From NCBI RefSeq assembly GCF_009695605.1, contig NZ_VUNQ01000001.1, positions 62,001 to 126,000 on the forward strand: a DNA stretch of 64,000 nt, written 5' to 3'. The notes beneath the pieces were generated by a model. It was not told the origin of the DNA. It did not search any database and worked only from the letters and a program-made list of their open reading frames with translations. Made by a program: the position numbers and the translations under genes. Shown piece by piece: positions 42,404-51,757 of the stretch; the stretch's first letter is position 1; each line of letters begins with the position of its first letter. The DNA comes from Tissierella pigra (GTDB lineage Bacteria; Bacillota; Clostridia; Tissierellales; Tissierellaceae).

Positions 42404-43939
42404 TTATTTAGCATATTCAATAGACCTAGTCTCACGTATTACATTTACTTTAATTTGGCCTGGATAATCTAATTCAGCTTCAATTTTCTTTACAATTTCC
42501 CTTGCTGTATGAATCATTTGGCTTTCAGAAACTTCTTCAGGCTTTACTAAAATCCTAATTTCACGACCAGCCTGGATTGCATAGGATCTTTCTATTCCTT
42601 CAAAAGAATTTGCTATCTCTTCAAGCTTCTGTAATCTTTTTATATATGTTTCAAGAGTTTCCCTTCTTGCACCTGGTCTTGCAGCTGATATAGCGTCAGC
42701 TGCTTGTACTAAAACTGCTTCAACAGTTTCAGGCTCACAATCTCCATGGTGAGCAGCAATTCCATGTAAAACTTCTTTAGATTCTTTATATCTTCTAGCT
42801 AAGTCTACTCCTATATCAACATGAGGACCTTCTACCTCATGATCCACTGCTTTACCTAAGTCATGAAGTAAACCTGCTCTTTTTGCAATTTTTATATCTG
42901 CTCCTAACTCTGCTGCCATTATTCCAGCAAGATGAGCAACTTCTATGGAGTGTTTCAATACATTCTGTCCATAGCTCGTTCTATATTTAAGTCTGCCTAG
43001 AAGTTTAATTAATTCTGGATGAATGCCATGAACACCTGCATCAAAAGCAGCTTGTTCACCTTCTTCTCTAATTATATTATCTACTTCTTTCTTAGCTTTC
43101 TCGACCATCTCTTCAATTCTAGCAGGATGGATTCTGCCATCAACTATGAGTTTTTCTAAAGCAATTCTAGCTATTTCTCTTCTTACAGGATCAAATCCTG
43201 ATAAAACTACGGCTTCTGGAGTATCATCAATAATTAAATCAATTCCAGTTAATGTTTCTAAAGTCCTAATATTTCTACCTTCTCTACCAATAATTCTACC
43301 CTTCATTTCATCATTTGGAAGGGCCACAACTGTTACTGTAGTCTCAGCTACATGATCAGCTGCACATTTTTGTATTGCAGTAGATATAATTTCTCTTGCT
43401 TTCTTATCAGCCTCTTCTTTGGCTTTATTCTCGGTTTCTTTAATCATAATAGCAGATTCATGTACTACTTCTTTTCGAATTTCATCTAGTAATAATTCTC
43501 TTGCTTCATCTGAGGTTAAACTAGAAAGTCTTTCTAATTCTAAAACTTGACTTTTATAAATATCATCAATTTGAGTTTCTTTATCTTCTACTTCTTTAAT
43601 CTTCTTAGATAGTAATTCTTCTTTTCTTTCAATAGCATCAGATTTTCTATCTATGCTTTCTTCCTTATTAATGATTCTTCGTTCAAGTTTTTGAAGTTCA
43701 TTTCTACGCTCACGATTTTCCTTTTCAGCTTCACTTCTAAGCTTATGAATTTCTTCTTTAACTTCTAATAGAAGTTCTTTTTTACGAGCTTCTCCATCTC
43801 TTTCAGCATCTTCAACAATTCTTTTAGCTAACTCTTCAGCATTATTTATTTTACCTTCGCCAATATTTTTTCTTATTAAATAACCAGCGATAATTCCAAT
43901 AATTGCTCCGAGAAGTCCTTTTAAAATGTCAATTATCAA
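42404..43939 (-). CDS. rny: Ribonuclease Y
   Basis: RNase Y, 511 aa, the membrane-anchored endoribonuclease starting mRNA decay. A membrane helix covers residues 3-22, a long coiled coil 28-190, a KH domain 200-265 ([15 protein letters not shown]) and an HD domain near 330-420 with [16 protein letters not shown] and AHHGD as metal residues. The start is TTG with AGGAGGTG upstream. A good promoter lies at 44069-44097. Confidence 0.96.
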   Translation of the reverse strand: MIIDILKGLLGAIIGIIAGYLIRKNIGEGKINNAEELAKRIVEDAERDGEARKKELLLEVKEEIHKLRSEAEKENRERRNELQKLERRIINKEESIDRKSDAIERKEELLSKKIKEVEDKETQIDDIYKSQVLELERLSSLTSDEARELLLDEIRKEVVHESAIMIKETENKAKEEADKKAREIISTAIQKCAADHVAETTVTVVALPNDEMKGRIIGREGRNIRTLETLTGIDLIIDDTPEAVVLSGFDPVRREIARIALEKLIVDGRIHPARIEEMVEKAKKEVDNIIREEGEQAAFDAGVHGIHPELIKLLGRLKYRTSYGQNVLKHSIEVAHLAGIMAAELGADIKIAKRAGLLHDLGKAVDHEVEGPHVDIGVDLARRYKESKEVLHGIAAHHGDCEPETVEAVLVQAADAISAARPGARRETLETYIKRLQKLEEIANSFEGIERSYAIQAGREIRILVKPEEVSESQMIHTAREIVKKIEAELDYPGQIKVNVIRETRSIEYAK

Positions 43940-44068
43940 TAACTAAACACCTCCTATTGTATTAAATTTTCAAGTTTCAAACTACATTTCAAATTTCATT
44001 GATTATAAGCATAATAAAAGCTTAATAAATTGAAATAGTAAATATGTATAGGATATACATATAGTTTA

Positions 44069-44097
44069 ATTCTATTACTTTTATAAGACAATGTCAA
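44069..44097 (-). promoter_or_regulatory. rny promoter
   Basis: On the minus strand TTGACA (44092-44097), 17 nt, TAGAAT (44069-44074). It starts just past the Rad50-like C gene; a short TATGTATA hairpin (44044-44062) follows in the leader. Confidence 0.75.
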
Positions 44098-44102
44098 GAC
44101 AA

Positions 44103-44756
44103 TTAAGATGTAATCCTTGTTACAGTGCTTTCAGAGCCTTTTAACTCAACTCTATAAGCATCATTCCCAATAGAGGCTAAATGGTCATTGTGAGTTACCA
44201 TAATAATTTGTCTGTTGAATAGTTCTGATGTTTGTTTTAAAAAATCTGCAACATTGAAAATATATTCATCACTAACATGTTTAGCAGGTTCGTCTAAAAT
44301 TAAAGGTCCCTCTATCTTAGGTTTATGAGTTTGTAAAAATGCTATTCTAAGGGCTAAAGAAACAATATCCACAACTCCCCCACCTCTAGATAATTCAGGT
44401 TTAGTTTTGATTAAAATATCTTCAACTTCATTAACAACATAAAATTCTGCATTTGACTTTCCTCTTTGTTCTTCTATTTCAATTAAAAATTTAATGTCAG
44501 ATTCAAATATAAACTGTAGGCATTTAGTTACTAAGGATTCAATCTGATTTTTAGATTGTTCCCTAGCAAATTCAGATGTTTTTTGAAATAAGATACAAAC
44601 TTTAGATAATAAGTCTAGATTTTTTTCTATTTCAGCAAGGGAATAATTTGCTAATTCTAATTGCTCTTTAACTTTATCTTTTTTTCCAGATTCTCTAGCT
44701 AAATGTTCCTTGAGCTTAATTAAAGAATTATTCAATTCATCTATATTAGCTGTCAT
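44103..44756 (-). CDS. Rad50/SbcC-like ATPase, separate C-terminal lobe
   Basis: A 217-aa protein. Residues 1-70 are coiled coil; the ABC-type signature is LSRGGGVVDIVSLALRIAF near residue 124, Walker B is GPLILDEPAKHV near 154 and the H-loop THNDH near 189. It has no Walker A. These are the C-terminal half motifs of Rad50/SbcC, encoded separately from the N-terminal half at 45021. Its own GAAGTGA site lies before the ATG, 4 nt after the coiled-coil gene. It is last in the recA-linked module. Confidence 0.8.
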   Translation of the reverse strand: MTANIDELNNSLIKLKEHLARESGKKDKVKEQLELANYSLAEIEKNLDLLSKVCILFQKTSEFAREQSKNQIESLVTKCLQFIFESDIKFLIEIEEQRGKSNAEFYVVNEVEDILIKTKPELSRGGGVVDIVSLALRIAFLQTHKPKIEGPLILDEPAKHVSDEYIFNVADFLKQTSELFNRQIIMVTHNDHLASIGNDAYRVELKGSESTVTRITS

Positions 44757-44760
44757 TTAA

Positions 44761-45009
44761 TCACTTCTTTTCCAATAAATCTTTAGGTAATAATTTATTT
44801 GCTTCTTGAAATAATTTATCTATATCTAAAGTTAGTTTATTTATTTCATCTTCTAACTCTTCTGGCTTTATACCCAAAGCATTTAATTCTTTGATGATTT
44901 CCTCTTCTTGCTGATTTAGTTGTTCTAGTCTTGCCTCGGCTTTATATTTTAGGTTTTTGGCTTTTTCCAAATTTTCTTTTAAGTCATTAAGTTCTTTTTC
45001 ATAATCCAT
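44761..45009 (-). CDS. Small coiled-coil protein between the Rad50-like halves
   Basis: An 82-aa, almost entirely heptad-like charged protein (EKELNDLKENLEKAKNL, IKELNALGIKPEELEDEI). No enzymatic motif is seen. AGGAGGT overlaps the stop of the N-terminal ATPase gene and directs ATG 45009, so it is a gene of its own rather than a frameshifted piece. It may supply descending coil or a linker for the split ATPase; that is inference. Confidence 0.65.
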   Translation of the reverse strand: MDYEKELNDLKENLEKAKNLKYKAEARLEQLNQQEEEIIKELNALGIKPEELEDEINKLTLDIDKLFQEANKLLPKDLLEKK

Positions 45010-45020
45010 CACAATACCTC

Positions 45021-46463
45021 CTAATTATAATGATCTATAATATGATTTATTTTTTCATCATCAATAACACTAAAGCATAAAGGACAAACTTCTTGCTTCA
45101 ATAATATTTCTCTATATCGCATAATTTGAGTTTCAACTTGATTTTTATACTTATCTTGTAAGATTTTTGTTTGGATAATATCTTTTCTATTGGAAGTATA
45201 TCTATCCTGTAATTTATTTAAGGTAAGAAGAAGTTTAATTTGTTTTTGTAGTTTTTCATAAACTACAGAGATTCTATCTACTTCCTGTAATCTTTCAACA
45301 TATTTTATTCCAATGGCTAAACTTTTATTGAGAGAAGAAGTCTGTTTTTGAAATGATACTAGCCTAGTTAATTCTTTAATATCATTATCAATCCTACGAA
45401 TATTATCTTGTAAAATATCAATAGAGTCTAGCTTATTCCAAATTATTTTTATATCTTTGATTTCTGAATTTAAGTTTTTAAATTTGAGATTATAGTTAAC
45501 TAAATTAATTCTTAGGTTACATGATGAGGCTATATTTACCATATGATTTTCCGCTACTTCAATATCCTTCAAAGATTTTAAAACTAATTTAGTATTAGAC
45601 TTATTTAATAATAATCTATTTAAGTTATCTTTTTGTTTTTTTAATTCCTTATACTTACTAGCATTTAACGAAATATTATTTAATATCTTATCTAAGGATT
45701 CTATACCACTAAGTTCTTTTATATAATAATTTACTTTATTTTTTTCTTGGTAAATAGATAAATGTTTTGTTAGTAAAACTTTATATCTATTAAGAGATAT
45801 ATTTTTATCCTCTATTTGCTTTTTGATATTATCAATATAGAAAATAGTATTACTTAATTCTTCTAAATAATTATACTCAAGTAATTCCTTCTCTAATTGA
45901 TTTATATTATCCTCTACATTTCTTTTAGTATTAGATAAATTACGAGTATCCTTTAAGGCTTCTCTTAAGGCATCATCAATAATATTAACACCTACAAGTC
46001 TACCAATGGAACTTGCTCTAGTTGAAGTCTTTTCCGATAATAAGAAAGCTCCTTCTAACTGATCACTTAAATTTATTGCCTTAGAAAGATCACTATCTAA
46101 TAATATTTTTTTTATTCCTGTTTTTTCTATAATCTCATAGGGAACAGAAGTGCCAAATCCCTCAAATTTAGTTTCATTATTATATATATCATAAAGAAAG
46201 TAGATATTTTTACTTTTACTCCTATATCTCTTTATCTTAGTTCCATCATTGAATATAACTGTAACACTACATTCACTTTCACCTTCCCTAATAAAATAAT
46301 CTCCAGAAGGTTCATTATAAAGAGCCCACCTAATTCCCCTAAGAATTGCAGTCTTACCACTATCTGATGGCCCAAGGATAACATTTAGCTGATTATCGAA
46401 TTCTAAAACTGAGTATTTATGAGATTGAAAGTTTTCTAAAATTACTTTTTGAATATATATCAT
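45021..46463 (-). CDS. Rad50/SbcC-like ATPase, N-terminal lobe with zinc-hook motif
   Basis: A 480-aa protein. The N-terminus IYIQKVILENFQSHKY and Walker A GPSDSGKTAILRGIRWALY near residue 33 are SbcC/Rad50-like; residues 170-450 are long coiled coil; CPLC, a Rad50-type zinc-hook motif, lies about 20 residues from the end. Signature and Walker B are missing and sit in the gene at 44103. ATG 46463 is preferred over 46475 because GGTGA lies between them. It lies next to the SbcD-like nuclease. Confidence 0.8.
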   Translation of the reverse strand: MIYIQKVILENFQSHKYSVLEFDNQLNVILGPSDSGKTAILRGIRWALYNEPSGDYFIREGESECSVTVIFNDGTKIKRYRSKSKNIYFLYDIYNNETKFEGFGTSVPYEIIEKTGIKKILLDSDLSKAINLSDQLEGAFLLSEKTSTRASSIGRLVGVNIIDDALREALKDTRNLSNTKRNVEDNINQLEKELLEYNYLEELSNTIFYIDNIKKQIEDKNISLNRYKVLLTKHLSIYQEKNKVNYYIKELSGIESLDKILNNISLNASKYKELKKQKDNLNRLLLNKSNTKLVLKSLKDIEVAENHMVNIASSCNLRINLVNYNLKFKNLNSEIKDIKIIWNKLDSIDILQDNIRRIDNDIKELTRLVSFQKQTSSLNKSLAIGIKYVERLQEVDRISVVYEKLQKQIKLLLTLNKLQDRYTSNRKDIIQTKILQDKYKNQVETQIMRYREILLKQEVCPLCFSVIDDEKINHIIDHYN

Positions 46464-46464
46464 A

Positions 46465-47448
46465 CTAATCACCATTTAAACCCTTCATTTGAATAAGAGC
46501 AATTCTTTTAAGCGCTTCAATCTTTACATCTTCTTCTACATCTTCCGCAGTAGAAACTTCTATTAATACTTCATTTATATCCATTTTTTCAAAATCTAAA
46601 GCTGCATCTATAGTTTGTTTAAACTCTGTAATTCTTTCATTTTTAAATAAGTTTTTTTCTATTTCTTGTCTATCCAGCACATTTGCACCTGGAAAAGCAG
46701 TTTGTAGAGGAACTTCTCTTATTATAATATCTTCCTTTAATTCTATTATTACTACTTTTGGGATTCTTTCTATTTCTCTTAGACTATTTGTTACTCTAAC
46801 TAAACTTCCTGGATTGATAAAGTATTTATTATTGATTTTACTGGTTTTAAAACCAGAATGATAATGACCACAAAGAGTAATATCTGCTAAAGTATCCTTT
46901 ATATCATCAATTAAAGTATAAGGTATTCCTTTTATAAAAGGCTTATCGAGAAGCATACCATGTACCATATGGATAGAAAAGTTTACATCATCTTTTACAT
47001 CTTTTAATATATAGTAATCTCTTTTATCTAAGGAATCAATATCATATACATAGGGCTGACCTGTTAGTTGAACTTTTACATTATCTTTTTCCAGAATGAT
47101 TTTTTCATTAGATCTAATTAAATTAATTACTCCAAGTGCATCTAATAATCCCAACATAGTTCTATTAACAGTATCAGGGTTATGACCGTATATATCGTGA
47201 TTTCCACTAATTAGATAAAATGGGACTTGTATTTTATCCAAAATCATTGCAAATTTACTAGCTATTGATATAGATACATCTGGTCTGTCAAATAAATCTC
47301 CACCGTGTAATACAAAGTCTATTTTATTTTTCTTAATTATATCATTGATTTCAATTAACTTCTTTTCCAAGGTATCTACAAATATATCTTTTCTGTTTTT
47401 AGGAGTATTCCCTCTTATATGAGTATCAGTAAAAAATAATAAATTCAA
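46465..47448 (-). CDS. Mre11/SbcD-like metallophosphoesterase
   Basis: A 327-aa calcineurin-like phosphoesterase with all five metal motifs: DTHIRG near residue 7, GGDLFDRP near 49, SGNHDIYG near 82, VHGML near 162 and CGHYHSG near 193. The layout is that of Mre11/SbcD nucleases acting on DNA ends. GAGGTG at 47455-47460 fits TTG 47448; an in-frame GTG lies inside that site. It overlaps the region of the ATPase start, implying coupling. It sits after recA and an inverted repeat. Confidence 0.85.
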   Translation of the reverse strand: MNLLFFTDTHIRGNTPKNRKDIFVDTLEKKLIEINDIIKKNKIDFVLHGGDLFDRPDVSISIASKFAMILDKIQVPFYLISGNHDIYGHNPDTVNRTMLGLLDALGVINLIRSNEKIILEKDNVKVQLTGQPYVYDIDSLDKRDYYILKDVKDDVNFSIHMVHGMLLDKPFIKGIPYTLIDDIKDTLADITLCGHYHSGFKTSKINNKYFINPGSLVRVTNSLREIERIPKVVIIELKEDIIIREVPLQTAFPGANVLDRQEIEKNLFKNERITEFKQTIDAALDFEKMDINEVLIEVSTAEDVEEDVKIEALKRIALIQMKGLNGD

Positions 47449-47466
47449 ATATAACACCTCACAAAT

Positions 47467-47492
47467 AAACCTCCTATAACATTAGGAGGTTT
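47467..47492 (-). promoter_or_regulatory. Inverted repeat between recA and the Mre11-like gene
   Basis: In the mRNA sense AAACCTCCT pairs with AGGAGGTTT around an 8-nt loop. No T-run follows. It could attenuate expression of the downstream module or stabilise the recA 3' end. Confidence 0.5.
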
Positions 47493-47496
47493 AGGT

Positions 47497-48555
47497 TTAT
47501 TTATCTTTTTCATTCTCTGAATTGTTAGTCTCATGTATAGAACTTGTATTGTTGTCATTATTTTTATCTAAATCAAATTCAGCACGAATTCTATTTTCAA
47601 CCTCTAAAGCTACCTCAGGATTATCTCTTAAGAAGTCTTTAGCATTTTCCCTTCCTTGTCCGAGCTTATGCTCATTATAACTATACCAAGAGCCAGATTT
47701 ATTTATAATATTAGCAGCCACACCGGAATCCAAAATATTACCTTCTTTAGATATACCAGTACCATACATAATATCAAACTCAGCTTGTTTAAAAGGTGGT
47801 GCTAATTTGTTTTTTACTACTTTTACCCTAGTTCTATTTCCAATAATATCATCACCTTGTTTTAGAGATTCTATTCTTCTTATATCTAATCTTATACTTG
47901 CATAGAACTTCAGAGCTCTACCTCCCGTAGTGGTTTCAGGACTACCAAACATAACTCCAACTTTTTCTCTAAGTTGGTTAATAAACATTACAGTAGAATT
48001 AGATTTATTTATTGTACCTGCTAATTTTCTAAGAGCTTGGGACATAAGTCTGGCTTGAAGGCCTATATGACTGTCTCCCATTTCTCCATCTATTTCTGCC
48101 TTAGGAACTAAGGCGGCAACAGAGTCAATAATTACTATATCTACAGCTCCACTTCGAACTAGAGCTTCTGCTATTTCTAAACCTTGTTCTCCAGTATCAG
48201 GTTGAGATATTATTAAATTTTCAATATCTACTCCTAATCTCTTGGCATATGCAGGGTCTAAAGCGTGTTCTGCATCTATAAAGGCAGCTATACCACCAAG
48301 TTTTTGAGCTTCTGCAACTATATGAAGAGAAACTGTAGTTTTACCTGAAGATTCAGGACCAAAAATCTCAATAATTCTTCCTCGAGGAATTCCACCAATT
48401 CCTAAAGCAATATCAAGATCTAAAGAACCAGTTGGTATTACATCAATATTTAATTTTGCATCCTCTCCTAAACGCATAATTGATCCTTTTCCAAATTGTT
48501 TTTCAATTTGATTTAAGGCCAAGTCTAAAGCTTTTTTCTTTTCGCTATTATCCAT
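47497..48555 (-). CDS. recA: RecA recombinase
   Basis: RecA, 352 aa, forming the recombination filament and the SOS co-protease. [19 protein letters not shown] (Walker A) near residue 65, [17 protein letters not shown] near 93, [19 protein letters not shown] near 138 and [14 protein letters not shown] near 190 are all present. The C-terminus is acidic and Asn-rich. No good ribosome binding site lies close to the ATG; CTGGG is about 8 nt upstream. A LexA box lies in the promoter. cinA precedes it. Confidence 0.97.
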   Translation of the reverse strand: MDNSEKKKALDLALNQIEKQFGKGSIMRLGEDAKLNIDVIPTGSLDLDIALGIGGIPRGRIIEIFGPESSGKTTVSLHIVAEAQKLGGIAAFIDAEHALDPAYAKRLGVDIENLIISQPDTGEQGLEIAEALVRSGAVDIVIIDSVAALVPKAEIDGEMGDSHIGLQARLMSQALRKLAGTINKSNSTVMFINQLREKVGVMFGSPETTTGGRALKFYASIRLDIRRIESLKQGDDIIGNRTRVKVVKNKLAPPFKQAEFDIMYGTGISKEGNILDSGVAANIINKSGSWYSYNEHKLGQGRENAKDFLRDNPEVALEVENRIRAEFDLDKNNDNNTSSIHETNNSENEKDK

Positions 48556-48595
48556 ATTAATACCCAGTTAAACTGGATTCACCCCTTTCACTTTT

Positions 48596-48609
48596 CGAAC
48601 ATTAGTTCC
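48596..48609. promoter_or_regulatory. LexA box at recA
   Basis: CGAACATTAGTTCC differs from CGAACnnnnGTTCG at one base. It lies just downstream of the recA -10. Confidence 0.75.
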
Positions 48610-48617
48610 AACTATAT

Positions 48618-48644
48618 ATTATAACATAATCAGATTTAAGTCAA
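48618..48644 (-). promoter_or_regulatory. recA promoter
   Basis: On the minus strand TTGACT (48639-48644) and the extended -10 TGTTATAAT (TATAAT at 48618-48623, 15-nt spacer). It overlaps the end of cinA. Confidence 0.6.
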
Positions 48645-49874
48645 TGATTTATTTAATAAAAAATTTCTTAATTCAGCAAAGGCTCTAGTGGTAGTTTTAT
48701 TTTGTATAGTTTCCCTATTTCCACTGAAATTGCACTTAATAGATATAGTTTTTTCTTTACTAGAAATACCTAAATATACTAATCCAATAGGCTTATTTTC
48801 AGTAGCACCATTTGGACCGGCAATGCCTGTTACAGATAAAGTTATATCTAAGTTGGACTTAATTCTAAGTCCATTGGCCATTTCTATAGCTGTTTTTTCA
48901 CTTACAGCTCCAAACTCTTCCAATGTACTAGATTCTACACTTAATTCCTCTATTTTAGAATTATTACTATATGAAACAATTGCCCTATCAAACACTTCAG
49001 ACACTCCTGGTATTCGACCAAAACGACTACTTATTAACCCACTAGTACAAGATTCACAAAAACCGATTTTAAGCTTTCTTTCTCTTAGTATATTAAATAC
49101 TACGACTTCTATAGGAATATTATCGAAACCATAGATGTATTTATGGAATCTATTTTGTAATATGTTGATTATATTATAGACTTTGTCTTTTATTAATTCC
49201 TCATTGTTTCCTTTACCGATTATTTTTATTTCTGTTTCACCTTCTTTAGCGAAGGTAGCAATCATAACAGAAGGTTCACTGTTTATTAAATCTTTAATAT
49301 CCATCTCTAATTGCGATTCACCTATTCCAATTAAGTTAATAGACTTTTTTATAATAATAGAATCTTCATGAATACGAGGTATTACTTCATTATTAAACAT
49401 TAACTCCATTTCATTAGGAGGTCCTGGAAGCATTATTATTTTTTTATTATCTTTAGATAAAAAAATTCCAGGAGCTGTACCTATAGAATTGTTTAAAAAC
49501 TCACTGCCTTCTAATTTAAAAGCTTGTTTAATATTATTTGATGGCATGGATTTATCTAGTCTATTGAATATGCCTTCAATAGATTGTTCCATATCTTTAT
49601 CTCTTACTAACTTTAAATTTAAAGACTCAGCAATGACTTCTTTTGTCATATCATCATCTGTAGGTCCTAATCCGCCAGTAGTAATTATAATATCTGATCT
49701 TTGTAATGCGATGTTCATAATATTTTTGACTCTTTCTCTATGGTCATCAACAGAAGTATGATAATAGGTTTCAATTCCTATATCTAATAATTTACTAGAA
49801 ATATATTTACTATGGGTATTTAAAGTACTACCTGTAGTAATTTCAGTTCCTATTGTAATAATCTCTGCTATCAT
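48636..49874 (-). CDS. cinA: CinA (competence/damage-inducible protein, NMN deamidase)
   Basis: CinA, 412 aa. The N-terminal molybdopterin-binding-like domain has GTEITTGSTLNTHSKYIS and TTGGLGPTDDDMTKE; the C-terminal CinA domain has CESCTSGLISSRFGRIPG near 275 and SVTGIAGPNGATENKPIGLVY near 355, matching NMN deamidases. It recycles nicotinamide mononucleotide. cinA-recA adjacency is common in Firmicutes. AAAGGTG precedes the ATG. Confidence 0.94.
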   Translation of the reverse strand: MIAEIITIGTEITTGSTLNTHSKYISSKLLDIGIETYYHTSVDDHRERVKNIMNIALQRSDIIITTGGLGPTDDDMTKEVIAESLNLKLVRDKDMEQSIEGIFNRLDKSMPSNNIKQAFKLEGSEFLNNSIGTAPGIFLSKDNKKIIMLPGPPNEMELMFNNEVIPRIHEDSIIIKKSINLIGIGESQLEMDIKDLINSEPSVMIATFAKEGETEIKIIGKGNNEELIKDKVYNIINILQNRFHKYIYGFDNIPIEVVVFNILRERKLKIGFCESCTSGLISSRFGRIPGVSEVFDRAIVSYSNNSKIEELSVESSTLEEFGAVSEKTAIEMANGLRIKSNLDITLSVTGIAGPNGATENKPIGLVYLGISSKEKTISIKCNFSGNRETIQNKTTTRAFAELRNFLLNKSLT

Positions 49875-49885
49875 TTTATCACCTT

Positions 49886-50431
49886 TTACTTTATACCCAT
49901 TTTTAGGGCTGATTTATTTCTATATATATAGTCTACTCCAGATACTATGGTAAAAAACAAGGAAATATATAACATAATCATATCAAAAGGAAAATTAATT
50001 AAATTAAAAGGAAAATTATTAATCAATAAAAATATTATTGCTATTAATTGAGTAATAGTCTTAATTTTCCCCAAGGGGCTTGCTGCTATAGTTATTCCTT
50101 CTGAAGCTGCAATTACTCTAAATCCAGTAATAGTAAATTCTCTGGCGATAATAGTGACTACTACCCAACCAGGAATGGCACCTAGATCAACAAGAGAGAT
50201 AAGAGCAGCAGAAACTAAAACCTTGTCTGCTAAAGGATCGATAAATTTTCCAAAGTTAGTGATCATATTTCTGCTTCTAGCAATATATCCATCTAATGTA
50301 TCAGTTAAAGATGCAAAAATAAAAACTCCAGCAGCTATATAAGTACTATACTTAATGTCAGAGTATAGTACTAACATAAAAATAGGAACTAAAAATACTC
50401 TAAAAATGGTTATTTTATTTGCTAAATTCAT
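49886..50431 (-). CDS. pgsA: CDP-diacylglycerol-glycerol-3-phosphate 3-phosphatidyltransferase
   Basis: PgsA, 181 aa, a membrane enzyme making phosphatidylglycerol phosphate. It has multiple helices and the CDP-alcohol phosphotransferase motif DTLDGYIARSRNMITNFGKFIDPLADK near residues 44-71. GGGAGG precedes the ATG and the start overlaps the rimO stop by 4 nt. It lies in the conserved rimO-pgsA-cinA-recA cluster. Confidence 0.95.
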   Translation of the reverse strand: MNLANKITIFRVFLVPIFMLVLYSDIKYSTYIAAGVFIFASLTDTLDGYIARSRNMITNFGKFIDPLADKVLVSAALISLVDLGAIPGWVVVTIIAREFTITGFRVIAASEGITIAASPLGKIKTITQLIAIIFLLINNFPFNLINFPFDMIMLYISLFFTIVSGVDYIYRNKSALKMGIK

Positions 50432-51756
50432 TTGATTGCCTCCCCTATTAAGTCATATTCTAAAGAATCAGTAATTTTAACTTTAATAAAACTACCTAAC
50501 TCTATATCTTGAGAAGAATTAACATATACAACTCCATCAATATCAGGACTATCCATATATGTTCTGCCTATATAAAGGTTCTCTTCTGAAAGCTCTTCTA
50601 TTAAAACATCAAATATCTTTCCAACTTTATTTGTCATAATTTTTTCTGATAACTCTTGTTGGAGTATCATAATTTTATCTTTTCTGATTTCTTTTATTTC
50701 ATCTTCTATTTGATTTGGAAGATTATATGCAGGAGTATCTTCTTCTTTTGAATAAGTAAACACTCCCAGTCTATCAAACTCTATATCTTTAATAAAATTA
50801 TAAAGTTCATCGAATTCTTCCTCAGTTTCTCCAGGGAATCCCACAATAAAAGTTGTTCTAATTACTATATCTGGTATTTCATGTCTTAATTTATTAATTA
50901 AAATTCCAATGTCTTCTTTACAAGTTCTTCTATTCATTCTTTTTAAAACATTATTATTTATATGCTGTAATGGAATATCTACATACTTAAGTACTTTCTC
51001 ATTATCCTTCATAGATTGAATTAATTTATCATTAAAATTATCAGGATATAAATATAATACTCTAATCCATGAGATACCATTTATATTATTTAGCTGATTC
51101 AACAATTTATATAGAGAGTATTCACCATATAAGTCTATTCCATAATCAGAAGTATTTTGCCCAATTAAAATTATTTCTTTAGTTCCATTATTGGCAAGGC
51201 TTTTTACTTCTTTCACTATATCTTCTATTTTTCTACTACGATGTTTTCCTCTTAATTTGGGAATGATACAATAAGTACAGAAATTGTCACATCCTTCAGA
51301 AATTCTAACGTATTCAGTAGTATTAAAGTTAATTCTAGTTACTTCTTCTAAATAATTAGTATTAATACTTCCTATCTTTTTAATTCTTTCTTTTTTAATT
51401 TCTATTTCATCAATAATAGAGGATATTTCTTTTATATTTCCAGTTCCTATTATTGCATCAATATCTGTAATTTCATCCATCAATTCTTGAGAATATCTTT
51501 CTGCTAAACATCCTGCTAATATTAAATATTTACAATTACCCTCATCTTTATACTTAGTCATCTCCCAAATAGTTTCTATGGATTCTTCTTTAGCTTTATC
51601 TATAAATCCACAAGTATTTACAATAATAATTTCTGCTTCATCTAAAGACTCAGCTTTTATATAATTATTATCCTTTAATATGCTCATCATTAATTCTGAA
51701 TCAATTTCGTTTTTGGAACATCCTAAAGTAACTATAGAAATCCTTTTTAACTTCAT
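50428..51756 (-). CDS. rimO: Ribosomal protein S12 methylthiotransferase
   Basis: RimO, 442 aa, a radical-SAM methylthiotransferase acting on an Asp of ribosomal protein S12. Three N-terminal cluster Cys are in VTLGCSKNEID, VNTCGFID and LAGCLAERY; the radical-SAM motif is GCDNFCTYCIIPKLRGKHRSR near residue 151. A TRAM domain ends it. It is distinct from the MiaB paralogue at 27288. AAGGAGAG precedes the ATG. Confidence 0.95.
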   Translation of the reverse strand: MKLKRISIVTLGCSKNEIDSELMMSILKDNNYIKAESLDEAEIIIVNTCGFIDKAKEESIETIWEMTKYKDEGNCKYLILAGCLAERYSQELMDEITDIDAIIGTGNIKEISSIIDEIEIKKERIKKIGSINTNYLEEVTRINFNTTEYVRISEGCDNFCTYCIIPKLRGKHRSRKIEDIVKEVKSLANNGTKEIILIGQNTSDYGIDLYGEYSLYKLLNQLNNINGISWIRVLYLYPDNFNDKLIQSMKDNEKVLKYVDIPLQHINNNVLKRMNRRTCKEDIGILINKLRHEIPDIVIRTTFIVGFPGETEEEFDELYNFIKDIEFDRLGVFTYSKEEDTPAYNLPNQIEDEIKEIRKDKIMILQQELSEKIMTNKVGKIFDVLIEELSEENLYIGRTYMDSPDIDGVVYVNSSQDIELGSFIKVKITDSLEYDLIGEAIK

Positions 51757-51757
51757 T

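Noticed and set aside
44103-46463. The three ATPase-side ORFs as one frameshifted sbcC gene
   Set aside because: Each has its own ribosome binding site and start, and the gaps hold complete stop-start junctions, so separate genes are the better reading.
48688-49134. 148-codon plus-strand ORF over cinA
   Set aside because: It is a shadow of cinA; its codons mirror the conserved CinA domain.
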